The notes beneath the pieces are model-generated. The model worked only from the letters and a program-made list of their open reading frames with translations. It did no database searches and was not told the origin of the DNA. Below are positions 28,604-36,643 of a stretch of 64,000 nucleotides of DNA, in pieces; position 1 is the stretch's first letter; each line of letters opens with the position of its first letter. The DNA is from an uncultured Burkholderiaceae bacterium (GTDB lineage Bacteria > Pseudomonadota > Gammaproteobacteria > Burkholderiales > Burkholderiaceae_B). The stretch spans positions 1-64,000 of the forward strand of contig CAKSZL010000006.1 of assembly GCA_934525625.1 (NCBI GenBank), read 5' to 3'. Made by a program: the position numbers and the translations under genes.

Positions 28604-28968
28604 ATGCGGCGCTGCGAGCCGGCGCGTATGGAAACCCGCGTGAAGTGAATAGGGGGCGTACCGCGGTACGGGCGGGAGTACGGGCGTGCGGGCGTCCGGG
28701 AGCGCCCGATTCGCGTGAATTGTAAAGTGTTGGCGGGTTTTATATAAGAAAACAAATTAAAAGACGCGAAAACGAAACACGGCCGCCGCCCGCCGGCGGC
28801 CGCTGCCGATATAATGGCGGCGTACGCTGGCCTTGGCCCAGGTTGCAACCTGCCAGTCATGGCCCGTGCGCTGTTCTTTTGCCGTGCGTTGCGGCAAAAG
28901 CCCCCATTCTTCTTTTCACCATTTCTGCGCCCAGGCTTGTGCTGCCTGTACGCCCGGAGCCGTGTGCC
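28604..28968 (+). promoter_or_regulatory. Promoter region and structured leader of the VUT/queuosine transporter gene
   Basis: A TATAAT hexamer lies at 28810-28815 without a clear -35. Downstream are a perfect 14-bp palindrome CAGGTTGCAACCTG (28839-28852) and a 9-bp-stem hairpin, CTTTTGCCG (28876-28884) with CGGCAAAAG (28892-28900). Pyrimidine-rich sequence follows, then GGAG before the ATG at 28969. This looks like a regulated leader, but it does not match the preQ1 riboswitch consensus that I know. The GGDEF-side half (28604-28740) shows only short direct repeats of CGGGCG/GTACGGGCG. Confidence 0.45.
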
Positions 28969-29544
28969 ATGTCGCTGTCGATAGCCTCGCGTCGCTACGC
29001 CGAAGGCTTTGCCTTCCTGCTTGCCTTTACCCTTTGTGTGCCCCTGGCCAACTGGATGATCAACCACGTCGGCTGGGAATGCCCGCCCGGCGGGCCGTGC
29101 GTGATCCCCGTGGCCCCCGGCCTGATGGCGCCCAGCGCCGTGCTGATGGCCGGCCTGGCCCTGGTGCTGCGCGATCTGGTGCAGCGCCGGCTGGGCGTGT
29201 GGTGGTCGGTGGTCGCCATTCTCGTGGGCGGCGTGCTGTCTTGGTGGGTGGCGCCGCCCTCGCTGGTGTACGCCTCGGTGACCGCGTTCCTGTTTTCCGA
29301 ATTGGCCGACCTGGCCATCTATACGCCTTTGCAGCGCCGCCGCCTGGTGCTGGCGGTGGTGGCTTCCAGCATCGTGGGCCTGTTCGTGGACACGATGATA
29401 TTTTTGAGCATGGCTTTCGGCAGCCTGGAATACATGTGGGGCCAGGTCGTGGGCAAGGGCTGGATGGTGCTGCTGGCCATTCCCGCCATCACCTGGCTGC
29501 GCCGGCGCGACGAAGCCATCGGCATGCAGCCGGCCGGCGCCTGA
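28969..29544 (+). CDS. VUT-family (YhhQ-like) queuosine-precursor transporter
   Basis: 191 residues with five to six transmembrane segments. '[43 protein letters not shown]' is the hallmark of the VUT/DUF165 family, whose E. coli member YhhQ imports preQ0/preQ1. The N-terminal half is divergent, with '[18 protein letters not shown]' carrying two cysteines. The start [14 protein letters not shown] at 28969 has GGAG 9 nt upstream; a longer reading adds 42 non-family residues. queF follows after 34 bp, supporting a role in queuosine precursor supply. Confidence 0.85.
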   Translation: MSLSIASRRYAEGFAFLLAFTLCVPLANWMINHVGWECPPGGPCVIPVAPGLMAPSAVLMAGLALVLRDLVQRRLGVWWSVVAILVGGVLSWWVAPPSLVYASVTAFLFSELADLAIYTPLQRRRLVLAVVASSIVGLFVDTMIFLSMAFGSLEYMWGQVVGKGWMVLLAIPAITWLRRRDEAIGMQPAGA

Positions 29545-29578
29545 GCCGCCCTTCCTTATTTTCGAGTTGGAGCCACAG

Positions 29579-30040
29579 ATGTCCACTGATCATTCCTCCC
29601 TGAGCCAGCTAGGCCGTGACGTCGGCATTCCCGCGGACCCGGAATCCGCCCGACTGGAACGCGTGCCCAACCCGCATGCCGACACCTCGTACGTGGCCCG
29701 GTTCACGGTGCCCGAGTTCACGTCCATCTGCCCGGTGACGGGCCAGCCCGATTTCGCCCACCTCGTCATCGATTACATCCCCCAGGACTGGTTGGTGGAA
29801 TCCAAGTCGCTCAAGCTATACCTGACGTCGTTCCGCAACCATGGCGCTTTTCATGAAGATTGCACCGTGGCCATCGGCAAACGCCTAGTTTCGCTGCTGG
29901 CGCCGCGCTGGCTGCGCATCGGCGGTTACTGGTATCCGCGTGGCGGCATTCCGATAGATGTGTTCTGGCAGACCGGCGCCGTACCCGAGGGCGTTTGGCT
30001 GCCGGATACCGGCGTGGCGCCGTATCGCGGTAGGGGCTAA
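29579..30040 (+). CDS. queF: NADPH-dependent 7-cyano-7-deazaguanine (preQ0) reductase
   Basis: 153 residues, the short (type I) QueF. Reduces preQ0 to preQ1 for tRNA queuosine. Catalytic Cys and Asp are in '[23 protein letters not shown]', the QueF signature '[22 protein letters not shown]' binds substrate and NADPH, and '[19 protein letters not shown]' closes the fold. ATG at 29579 (MSTDHSS). The stop codon's last base begins a long hairpin (30040-30143) that may end the transcript. Confidence 0.96.
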   Translation: MSTDHSSLSQLGRDVGIPADPESARLERVPNPHADTSYVARFTVPEFTSICPVTGQPDFAHLVIDYIPQDWLVESKSLKLYLTSFRNHGAFHEDCTVAIGKRLVSLLAPRWLRIGGYWYPRGGIPIDVFWQTGAVPEGVWLPDTGVAPYRGRG

Positions 30041-30143
30041 TTCCAATTCCAGATCAAACGATTACTTTGTCAGCTTCGCTTGCCGTACGACATGTACTGT
30101 CTACGCTTCGCTTTCGCGTACTCGTTTGATCTGGAAATGGAAT
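30040..30143. repeat. Long hairpin with 22-nt arms after queF
   Basis: Arms 30040-30061 and 30122-30143 are complementary at 21 of 22 positions; the 60-nt interior contains ATTACTTTGTC at its left and GCGTACTCG at its right edge and two CGCTTCGCT copies. A related element with a different but again self-complementary arm lies at 38772-38837. No T-run follows. It fills most of the gap between convergent queF and the AraC regulator gene. Confidence 0.85.
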
Positions 30144-30181
30144 AAGGGATAGCGCCGGGCCGCCGGGATACGGCGGCCCGG

Positions 30182-31228
30182 CTAGAGACAGGGCAGGAAT
30201 TGCCGGGCGGCGGCGGTGTCGCGCGGCAACTCGCCAAAGCGCTCGCGGTAATAGGCCGAGAAGCGGCCCAGGTGGCCGAAGCCGTGATCGAGCGCGATGG
30301 TGGTGACGTTGGCGTCGGGACAGGTGCGCAGTTTGCGCCGCACGGCGTCCAGGCGGACATTGCGCAGCAGCACCATCGGCGAGATGCCATGGTATTTGTG
30401 GCAAAGGGCGTTAAGCGAGCGCGGACTCAGGCCCGCCGCATTGGCCAGGTCCACCAGGGAAATCGGGGCGCACAAACGCTGGTGAATGTAGGCCTCCATG
30501 CGCTCCAGCGCGGCGACCGAGGCGCGCGTATTGCCGGACGAGGCTTCTGCGGCCGGCTCGGCGTCGGTTTGGGCGTCGTTTTGATGGGTGGCCAGAAACA
30601 GCGCCATGCTGCGCTCGAAGTGTTCGAGCCAGGTGCTGTTCAGGCGCGTACCGGTGTTGTCGGAAAGATCCAGCGCTTGCTGGATCATGGAGCACCACAA
30701 CATGCTGAGGCTGGGGTCGAGCCGGTAGGCGGGCGAATGGAACACGTTGGCGCCGGTTCCGTCGTTGGTATGCTGTTGCAGCAGGTGATGCGGAATCTTG
30801 ACGATGAGTTGTTCGCTACCTTGCTGCCAATGGATGCCGATGTCGTTGTGCGGCGACAGGACGGCGACGTCGCCGGGCCGGAAGCTGCGCCGGCAGCCAT
30901 TGGTTTCGACGTCGAACAGCCCTTGCAGCGGCGTTTGCACCAGCGAGAAACCGTCGAACGGCATGGCCCGGATGTCGACTTCCGCGCCGTAGGTGAGCTT
31001 CATGATGCTGATCTGCTTGAGCCGGCATTCGAACAGCTTGGTATTGATGGAGCCTTTGCCCAGCGAGAGTTCGTGTTCGTTGAGCGCAGCGCTAAGCTCG
31101 GAACGCACCTCGTGAGGCGAATCCGAGTGAAAAACCAGATTGCCGTATAGCTTGGAGACGTCCAAGTTGACCGTAGGCTGCACTGAAGAACTCCATGAGG
31201 GCGGGACGTTGCAAGCCGCAAGCCCCAT
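30182..31228 (-). CDS. AraC/XylS-family transcriptional activator
   Basis: 348 residues. An N-terminal AraC-binding-like domain (about 25-200, with 'MPFDGFSLVQTPLQGLFDVETNGCRRSFRPGDVAVLSPHNDIGIHW') precedes the C-terminal double helix-turn-helix (about 245-345: 'LVDLANAAGLSPRSLNALCHKYHGISPMVLLRNVRLDAVRRKLR...VTTIALDHGFGHLGRFSAYYRERFGELP'). This layout matches activators of aromatic-acid operons (XylS/BenR/AndR type). Two XylS-like half-site pairs lie upstream of the livK-like and livH-like genes. The reading starts at ATG 31228 with no good ribosome site; a GTG at 31183, 15 codons in and preceded by GGAG at 7 nt, may be the true start. Confidence 0.88.
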   Translation of the reverse strand: MGLAACNVPPSWSSSVQPTVNLDVSKLYGNLVFHSDSPHEVRSELSAALNEHELSLGKGSINTKLFECRLKQISIMKLTYGAEVDIRAMPFDGFSLVQTPLQGLFDVETNGCRRSFRPGDVAVLSPHNDIGIHWQQGSEQLIVKIPHHLLQQHTNDGTGANVFHSPAYRLDPSLSMLWCSMIQQALDLSDNTGTRLNSTWLEHFERSMALFLATHQNDAQTDAEPAAEASSGNTRASVAALERMEAYIHQRLCAPISLVDLANAAGLSPRSLNALCHKYHGISPMVLLRNVRLDAVRRKLRTCPDANVTTIALDHGFGHLGRFSAYYRERFGELPRDTAAARQFLPCL

Positions 31229-31322
31229 CGCCTAGTTACTTTAGGCGTAAATCGAGGCTGCGACTATCAGGGAGTTCCCTCAACATATCAAGATGTTACA
31301 GGCCAACCTACGGGTTTGCGGT

Positions 31323-32507
31323 TCAGGAGGACTGTTTCATCTTGCATTCGTGCGCGAACGGGTCGTGCAGGTCTTTGAGAATGGTGCCGACCAATTTGTT
31401 GCGTATGCCTTTTTCGTCCTCGATGACCTGGCGCATGTGGATGTCGTGGATGGGGTAGTGGTTGTTGTTGAACTTGAACGAACCGCGTACGGAATCGAAG
31501 TTCGCCTTGGCGAGCGCGGCGCGGAAGGCCTCGCGGTCTTCGATCTTGCCCTGGACGTCGCGCACGGCGCCGTCGATCAGCATGGCGGCGTCATAGCCCT
31601 GGGCCGAATACATGCTGGGCGGCCGTCCGTATTCCTTCTCGTAGGCCTCGACGAATTTCTTGTTGGCTGCGTTGTCCAGGTCGGCGGCCCATTGCGAGGA
31701 GTTGTAGGCGCCCACCAGGTCTTTGCCCAGCGCCTGGATGTTCTCGGTGTCCGCCGTGAAGCCCGGCGTCAGCAGCGGCGCGTCTTTCTGCATGCCCGCG
31801 GCGTTGTACTGCTTGACGAAGTTGATGCCCATGCCGCCCGGCAGGAAGTAGAACACGGCGTCGGGTTTGGACGCGCGGATCGTGCCGATCTCGGACGAAT
31901 AGTCCAGCTGGTTCATCTTCGTATAGATTTCTTCGACGATCTCGCCCTTGTACTGGCGCTTGAAGCCGAACAGCGATTCGCGCCCGCCGGGGTAGTTGGG
32001 GGCGATCATGGCGACGCGCTTGTAGCCTCGTTCGTTGGCGAATGCGCCCATGGCCTGGGGAATGTCCTCGTTCTGCCACGAGACCACGAAGAAGTTGGGG
32101 TCGCACTTGGCGCCGGCATAGTCGGCGGGGCCGGTATTGGTGCTGATGAACACCGTGTCGGCGCCCAGCACGGTGGGCAGCACCGGCAGCACGACGCTGG
32201 AGAACACCATGCCGGTTACCACGTCCACCTTGTCGCGCTTGATGTAGCGCTCGACGGTCTGGCGCGCGCTGACCGGGTTGGTCTGGTCGTCGGTGATGGT
32301 GATCTTGACGGGCAGGCCGCCCAGTTTTCCGTCGTTCAGCTTGATGGCGAGGTTGAAGGCGTCGCGAATGTCCTGGCCGGTGCCGGCGCCGGGCCCGGAA
32401 AGCGTGGTCAGAAAGCCGATCTTGATCTCGTCGGCGCTATGGGCTGCCGGAGCGGCCAGAAAAGTAGCCGCGGCGGCTAGCGCACACGCCAGATTGGATG
32501 GTTTCAT
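31323..32507 (-). CDS. Branched-chain-type (LivK-like) ABC transporter binding protein
   Basis: 394 residues. A Sec signal peptide (MKPSNLACALAAAATFLAAPAAHSA) is followed by a Peripla_BP_6 fold starting 'DEIKIGFLTTLSGPGAGTGQDIRDAFNLAIKLNDGKLGG' and 'VISTNTGPADYAGAKCDPNFFVVSWQNE'-like regions. Binding proteins of this type near oxygenases often take aromatic acids rather than amino acids, which is inference. It is encoded about 2.7 kb from its likely partners LivHMGF, separated by three plus-strand genes. ATG at 32507 chosen because the signal peptide starts there. Two XylS-like half-sites lie 67-102 bp upstream. Confidence 0.92.
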   Translation of the reverse strand: MKPSNLACALAAAATFLAAPAAHSADEIKIGFLTTLSGPGAGTGQDIRDAFNLAIKLNDGKLGGLPVKITITDDQTNPVSARQTVERYIKRDKVDVVTGMVFSSVVLPVLPTVLGADTVFISTNTGPADYAGAKCDPNFFVVSWQNEDIPQAMGAFANERGYKRVAMIAPNYPGGRESLFGFKRQYKGEIVEEIYTKMNQLDYSSEIGTIRASKPDAVFYFLPGGMGINFVKQYNAAGMQKDAPLLTPGFTADTENIQALGKDLVGAYNSSQWAADLDNAANKKFVEAYEKEYGRPPSMYSAQGYDAAMLIDGAVRDVQGKIEDREAFRAALAKANFDSVRGSFKFNNNHYPIHDIHMRQVIEDEKGIRNKLVGTILKDLHDPFAHECKMKQSS

Positions 32508-32829
32508 GCTGTTCCCTTGGAGCTGTTGATGGAATGAATGTGCCAAAGTCTAGGGAAAGGCGTGGCGGCGCAATATCCGCAATCGGCAGAGCATATCCGT
32601 TTTTAGCAGCTATCAGGGAAGCTACGGATACGCCGCGGCGCCATGGGCAAGCGCTGGCTCCGGCGCATCGCCGATAGGGCCGAAATAGGGGCCGCGCCGT
32701 GGACAGGCGCGGATTTCAGTCATTTGCGGCGCCATTTCCGGCCTGAGCCGGGCGTTTTCCGGATAGCGGGGCGGTTCGGCGCTACGTAGACTGGCCTCAT
32801 CTGTCACGATGGACACAGGAGGTAGGCTC
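32508..32829. promoter_or_regulatory. Divergent promoter region between the binding protein and isochorismatase-fold genes
   Basis: Contains the tandem AraC-type sites (32574-32609), a further lone CGGATA near 32630, and GGAGG before the isochorismatase-fold ATG. Sequence from 32640 to 32800 is GC-rich without other visible structure. Confidence 0.5.
32574..32609 (-). promoter_or_regulatory. Two XylS/BenR-like activator half-sites upstream of the livK-like gene
   Basis: TATCCG-N6-GCAG occurs at 32574-32589 and 32594-32609, exactly 20 bp apart (two helical turns). Read on the minus strand each is TGC(C/T)-N6-GGATA, close to the XylS consensus TGCA-N6-GGNTA. Both face the livK-like gene, whose start codon is 67 bp from the nearer edge. 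Two more copies are at 38622-38668. Confidence 0.7.
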
Positions 32830-33408
32830 ATGCGAAACACAGCCGTATTGGCGCTGCATTACCAGAACGAAGTGCTGCATCCCGAAGGGCGCATCCGCGT
32901 CGGGGTCGACGACGAAACCGTGCGCGCGCGCGTCACCGACGGCGCGGGCCGCCTGCTGGCGGGCGCCAGGCAGCGCGGGCTGCCCATCTACCACGTGCGC
33001 ATCGCCTTCCGGCCCGATTACGCCGATTGCCCGGCCAACACGCCCATCTTCCGCCGCACCATCGAGCTGGGCGCGGTCAAGGACGGCGAGTGGGGCGCGC
33101 AATTCCTGGAGGGCCTGCAGCCGCTGCAGACGGAGAACGAATTCGTCGTCACGCACCAGCGCATCAGCGCCTTCGCGGGCACCTGCCTGGACAACCTGCT
33201 GCGCATCAAGAACATCACCCATTTGGTGGTGGCCGGCGTGGCCACGCATTCGGTGGTCGAGCACACGGTGCGCAACGCGGTGGACATCGGCTATGAAGTC
33301 ACCATCGCCGCCGACGCCTGCGCGGCGGGCAGCCCCGAATTCCACGATGCCGCGCTGCGCAGCCTGGCGCTGGTGGCGCAAGTGACGGACGTGGACGGAG
33401 CCTGGTAG
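32830..33408 (+). CDS. Isochorismatase-fold protein with substituted catalytic triad
   Basis: 192 residues covering the whole isochorismatase/cysteine-hydrolase fold. The usual Asp-Lys-Cys triad is replaced: His10 in 'LALHYQNEVL' where the family has D in 'IDMQNDF', His109 in 'VVTHQRISAFAGT' where it has K, and Val142 in 'GVATHSVVEHTVRNA' where it has C (GVATxxCVxxT). Ordinary amidase or isochorismatase chemistry is therefore unlikely; it may be a binding or partner protein, or use another mechanism. GGAGG lies upstream of ATG 32830. Divergent from the livK-like gene. A small hairpin (33415-33439) follows. Confidence 0.85.
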   Translation: MRNTAVLALHYQNEVLHPEGRIRVGVDDETVRARVTDGAGRLLAGARQRGLPIYHVRIAFRPDYADCPANTPIFRRTIELGAVKDGEWGAQFLEGLQPLQTENEFVVTHQRISAFAGTCLDNLLRIKNITHLVVAGVATHSVVEHTVRNAVDIGYEVTIAADACAAGSPEFHDAALRSLALVAQVTDVDGAW

Positions 33409-33604
33409 CTTCCAAGACAAGCGATTGCTTGCTTCGTCTCGATTGCCGCGGCCTATTGTTGAGGTAATGGCGGAAATCAGCCTATTGACTTGATGCACGC
33501 GCTGTAGCGGCGGCTTGCTTTAAGGAAAGTCACGGCTCATAATATGCAAATGCATTATGTATTTGCACATTAAAGTATGGCAAAACGTTTCTGGTAGATG
33601 AAAT

Positions 33605-34093
33605 GTGAGCACTGACGGCAGAAATAAGTCATCCGTACCCATCGAGGGCCATCTGTTCTATTGGTTGTCGCAGGCCATCAATTTGAGGAACACGTCCTTG
33701 TCGCATGTCTTGGCTCCGCACAAATGTTCGGTGGCCAGATGGCGGGTGATGAACATGCTTAGCCAGTTCCCCAATGCTTCGGTTGGCCAGCTTGCCGAGA
33801 AAACGGCGGTAGATCGCACCACCTTGACCCGAACAATCGAAAAAATGGAGTCAGACGGTTTGATTGCCCGAGGCGTGCGTGCCGAAAACCGCCGCATCAC
33901 TACATTGAACCTGACCCCCGCGGGCCAGGAGTTCTTTGCTTTCATATTGCCTATCGTGCGTCAAAAAAATGCGGAGGCGGTGGCGGGTCTCTCCCAGGAC
34001 GAGGTGCTGGCGCTGATCGCATCCTTGAAAAAGGTCGTGGGTGCCCTGGGCGGCTCGCCGGATGCCTACGCTTTTACCCACCCGCAAAACTAA
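33605..34093 (+). CDS. MarR-family transcriptional regulator
   Basis: 162 residues with a winged helix-turn-helix: 'GHLFYWLSQAINLRNTSLSHVLAPHKCSVARWRVMNMLSQFPNASVGQLAEKTAVDRTTLTRTIEKMESDGLIARGVRAENRRITTLNLTPAGQEFF', the standard MarR recognition helix and wing. It starts with GTG at 33605 and has only a weak ribosome site. The next gene, a VanA-like oxygenase, begins 53 bp downstream on the same strand, so it is the probable target. Base composition of this pair is visibly less GC-rich than that of its neighbours. Confidence 0.9.
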   Translation: MSTDGRNKSSVPIEGHLFYWLSQAINLRNTSLSHVLAPHKCSVARWRVMNMLSQFPNASVGQLAEKTAVDRTTLTRTIEKMESDGLIARGVRAENRRITTLNLTPAGQEFFAFILPIVRQKNAEAVAGLSQDEVLALIASLKKVVGALGGSPDAYAFTHPQN

Positions 34094-34146
34094 AGCCGCA
34101 CTTCAACACCGCCATTTCATGGCGGCCGTTCCAAGGAGACAGAGTC

Positions 34147-35169
34147 ATGTATGTAAGAAATGCGTGGTATGCCATTGCTTTATCCGATGAGCTTGAAGAA
34201 TCGATGCTTGCGCGAGTCGTCATGGATGAACCCATCGTCTTGTTCCGAACCAAGCTTGGGAAACCTGTCGCGCTGGAAGATCGTTGCTGTCACAGAAGCT
34301 ACCCGCTGAGTCGCGGACGGCTCATGGATGACGTCATCGAGTGCGGGTATCACGGGTTTCGCTTCAGCAGCGAAGGCAAGTGCGTGGGCATCCCCAACCA
34401 GGAAAACATCCCGGCGGCGGCCAGGGTCAAGCATTATCCCCTCGTTGAAAAACACCATTTCATATGGATATGGATGGGGGAAGCCGAGCAATGCGACGAA
34501 AGCAAAATACCCGATCTCAGCGTGCTGGACGACCCCCATTGCAGGTGGATGGGCGAGCGGCTGTACGCCAAGGCAAACTATCGCCTCATTACCGATAATC
34601 TAAGCGACCTCAGCCATCTGACATTCGTGCATGGCACGACGATAGGCAATTCGGCGACGGCACTGGCGGACATCAAAATCGAGCACACCGACAACTACGT
34701 CCGTCAGCACCGCTGGATGATCGATACTCCGCCCCCTCCCACTTATGTCCGTCTGGGCGGGTTTACGGGAAATATCGATAGATGGCAAATCGTCACCTTC
34801 ACGCCGCCGGGCTTCGTGGCGCTGCACACCGGAGGCGCCCCCACAGGTACGGGCGCGCCACAGGGAGATACGTCACAAGGCATACATATGTGCAATGTCA
34901 ATATGATTACGCCCGAAACGGCCACGACAAGCCATTATTTTTGGGCGCAAACCCACGACTTCCGTATTGACGAGCCGGACGTCACGCTTGCGCTTTTCAA
35001 GGACGTCCAGACCGCATTCCGGCAGGATTTGGAGATATTCGAGCTTCAGCAAAGCAGAATGCAACAGATGCCCGGCGCGCCGGAAGTCAGTTGCCGGGCG
35101 GATGGCGCGCAGTTGTTGACGCGCGAGCTGGTCGACAGGCGGCTTGCCATCGAGCATGCCTCGCTATAG
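34147..35169 (+). CDS. VanA-like Rieske oxygenase, oxygenase component
   Basis: 340 residues. The Rieske 2Fe-2S ligands are Cys47-x-His49 ('RCCHRSYPLSRG') and Cys66-xx-His69 ('ECGYHGFRF'). The mononuclear-iron motif 'DNLSDLSHLTFVHG' gives Asp154, His157 and His162. Length and N-terminus 'MYVRNAWYAIALSDEL' fit the vanillate O-demethylase/toluenesulfonate methyl-monooxygenase (VanA/TsaM) group, which removes methyl groups from methoxy- or methylaromatics. No VanB-type reductase gene is in the window, so an external reductase is needed. AAGGAGAC precedes the ATG. Ends 5 bp before the convergent livF-like gene. Confidence 0.9.
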   Translation: MYVRNAWYAIALSDELEESMLARVVMDEPIVLFRTKLGKPVALEDRCCHRSYPLSRGRLMDDVIECGYHGFRFSSEGKCVGIPNQENIPAAARVKHYPLVEKHHFIWIWMGEAEQCDESKIPDLSVLDDPHCRWMGERLYAKANYRLITDNLSDLSHLTFVHGTTIGNSATALADIKIEHTDNYVRQHRWMIDTPPPPTYVRLGGFTGNIDRWQIVTFTPPGFVALHTGGAPTGTGAPQGDTSQGIHMCNVNMITPETATTSHYFWAQTHDFRIDEPDVTLALFKDVQTAFRQDLEIFELQQSRMQQMPGAPEVSCRADGAQLLTRELVDRRLAIEHASL

Positions 35170-35174
35170 CCGGC

Positions 35175-35888
35175 TTACACCCCCATATACCGCACCCACA
35201 GGCTGCGGTCCGCGTCCAGTTCGGACGAGGTGCCCGTCCATACCAGCTTGCCGCGTTCCAGTATCAGGTGGCGGTCGGCGATTTGCACCAGCTTGTCTAC
35301 GTATTTGTCCACCACCAGCGTGGTCTGGCCTTCTTGCTTGAGCAGGCTCAGGCATTGCCAGATTTCCTCGCGTATCAGCGGGGCCAGGCCTTCGGTGGCT
35401 TCGTCCAGAATCAGCAGGCGCGGGTTGGTCGACAGCGCGCGGCCGATGGCCAGCATTTGCTGTTCGCCGCCCGACAACTGGCTGCCCAGGTGGCGGCTGC
35501 GTTCGGCCAGGCGGGGGAACAGGCCGTAGATGCGTTCCAGCGTCCAGGGCGTCGGGTTGTCGTTGCGCTGGCTGGCGAAGGCCACCAGGTGTTCGCGCAC
35601 CGTCAGGTTGGGAAAGCATTGCCGGCCTTCGGGCACGACGGCGATGCCCAGGCGGGCGATGGCGTCGGAGGCCATGGCGTTCAGTTCGCGGCCGCGCCAG
35701 TTCAGGCGGCCCGAAAAAGGCTTGATCAGGCCGACGATGTTCTTGATGGTCGTGCTTTTGCCCATGCCGTTGCGGCCCAGCAGGCCGATGACTTCGCCTT
35801 CGTCGATGGCGAAATCCAGCCCGAACAGCACTTGGCTGGCGCCGTAGCCGGCGTGTAGATTTTCACAGGTCAGCAGGCGTGTGCTCAT
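35175..35888 (-). CDS. Branched-chain-type ABC transporter ATPase (LivF-like)
   Basis: 237 residues. Walker A 'GRNGMGKSTTIKNIVG', signature 'LSGGEQQMLAIGRALSTNPRLLILDEATEGLAP' with Walker B, and the LivF-type ending 'VDKYVDKLVQIADRHLILERGKLVWTG'. It forms the heterodimer with the LivG-like ATPase and powers import through LivHM-like permeases. It overlaps the livG-like stop by 4 bp. Last gene of the four-gene transporter unit. Confidence 0.93.
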   Translation of the reverse strand: MSTRLLTCENLHAGYGASQVLFGLDFAIDEGEVIGLLGRNGMGKSTTIKNIVGLIKPFSGRLNWRGRELNAMASDAIARLGIAVVPEGRQCFPNLTVREHLVAFASQRNDNPTPWTLERIYGLFPRLAERSRHLGSQLSGGEQQMLAIGRALSTNPRLLILDEATEGLAPLIREEIWQCLSLLKQEGQTTLVVDKYVDKLVQIADRHLILERGKLVWTGTSSELDADRSLWVRYMGV

Positions 35889-36643
35889 GCGGTTTCCGTA
35901 CCGAGATAAACTTCCTGGACGCGCGGGTCGCGGCGGATCTCTTCCACCGTGCCGGTGGCGTGAATCTTGCCGTAGACCAGCACGGAGACGCGGTCGGCCA
36001 GTTGGAAGACGGCGTCCATATCGTGTTCGATCAGCAAAATGGCCATGTCCTTGCGCAGGCCGCGTATCAGTTCGACGGTGCGGGCCGATTCGTCCGGCCC
36101 CATGCCGGCCATGGGCTCGTCCAGCAGCAATACCTTGGGCTGGGCGGCCAGCGCCAGGGCGATGTCCAGCTGGCGCTGCGCGCCGTGCGGCAGGCTGCCG
36201 GCCATGGCGTGCAGGACGGCGTCGCCCTCCAGGCCCACGCGCTTGCCCAGCGCGATGGCTTTTTGCGTCAGGGCTTCTTCGGCGTCGCGCTTGCCCAGTA
36301 TGCGAAAGTTGTTGCCATCGTGCGCCTGTACGGCGATCCGCAGGTTGTCCAGCGTGCTGGACTGCTTGAACAGATTGGTCACCTGGTAGCAGCGCGACAA
36401 CCCCGCCTTGACGCGCTGGTGCGCGCTCAGGCGGGTGATGTCCTGGCCGTCCAGCGACAGGCGCCCGGCGTCCACCGGCAGCATGCCGGACAGCAGATTG
36501 ACCAGCGTGCTCTTGCCCGCGCCGTTCGGGCCGATGAGCGCGTGCACTTCGTTGGGCATGACGTCGATGTCGACGTTGTCGGTGGCGCGCAGCTCGTGGA
36601 ATTGCTTGACCAGCCCGGTGGCGGTGAAAAGCGGTGTCGTCAT
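35885..36643 (-). CDS. Branched-chain-type ABC transporter ATPase (LivG-like)
   Basis: 252 residues. Walker A 'GPNGAGKSTLVNLLSGML', the LivG-type loop 'GLSRCYQVTNLFKQSSTLDNLRIAVQA', signature region 'LPHGAQRQLDIALALAAQPKVLLLDEPMAGMGPDES' and 'LLIEHDMDAVFQLADRVSVLVYGK'. The signature reads LPHGAQRQL in place of LSGGQQ, common in LivG proteins. Start at ATG 36643 (MTTPLFTATGL), overlapping the livM-like stop. Confidence 0.93.
   Translation of the reverse strand: MTTPLFTATGLVKQFHELRATDNVDIDVMPNEVHALIGPNGAGKSTLVNLLSGMLPVDAGRLSLDGQDITRLSAHQRVKAGLSRCYQVTNLFKQSSTLDNLRIAVQAHDGNNFRILGKRDAEEALTQKAIALGKRVGLEGDAVLHAMAGSLPHGAQRQLDIALALAAQPKVLLLDEPMAGMGPDESARTVELIRGLRKDMAILLIEHDMDAVFQLADRVSVLVYGKIHATGTVEEIRRDPRVQEVYLGTETA

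Noticed and set aside
28839..28900. preQ1 riboswitch
   Set aside because: The conserved CUACACC-type loop and A-rich tail of preQ1-I are absent, so only a generic structured leader is reported.
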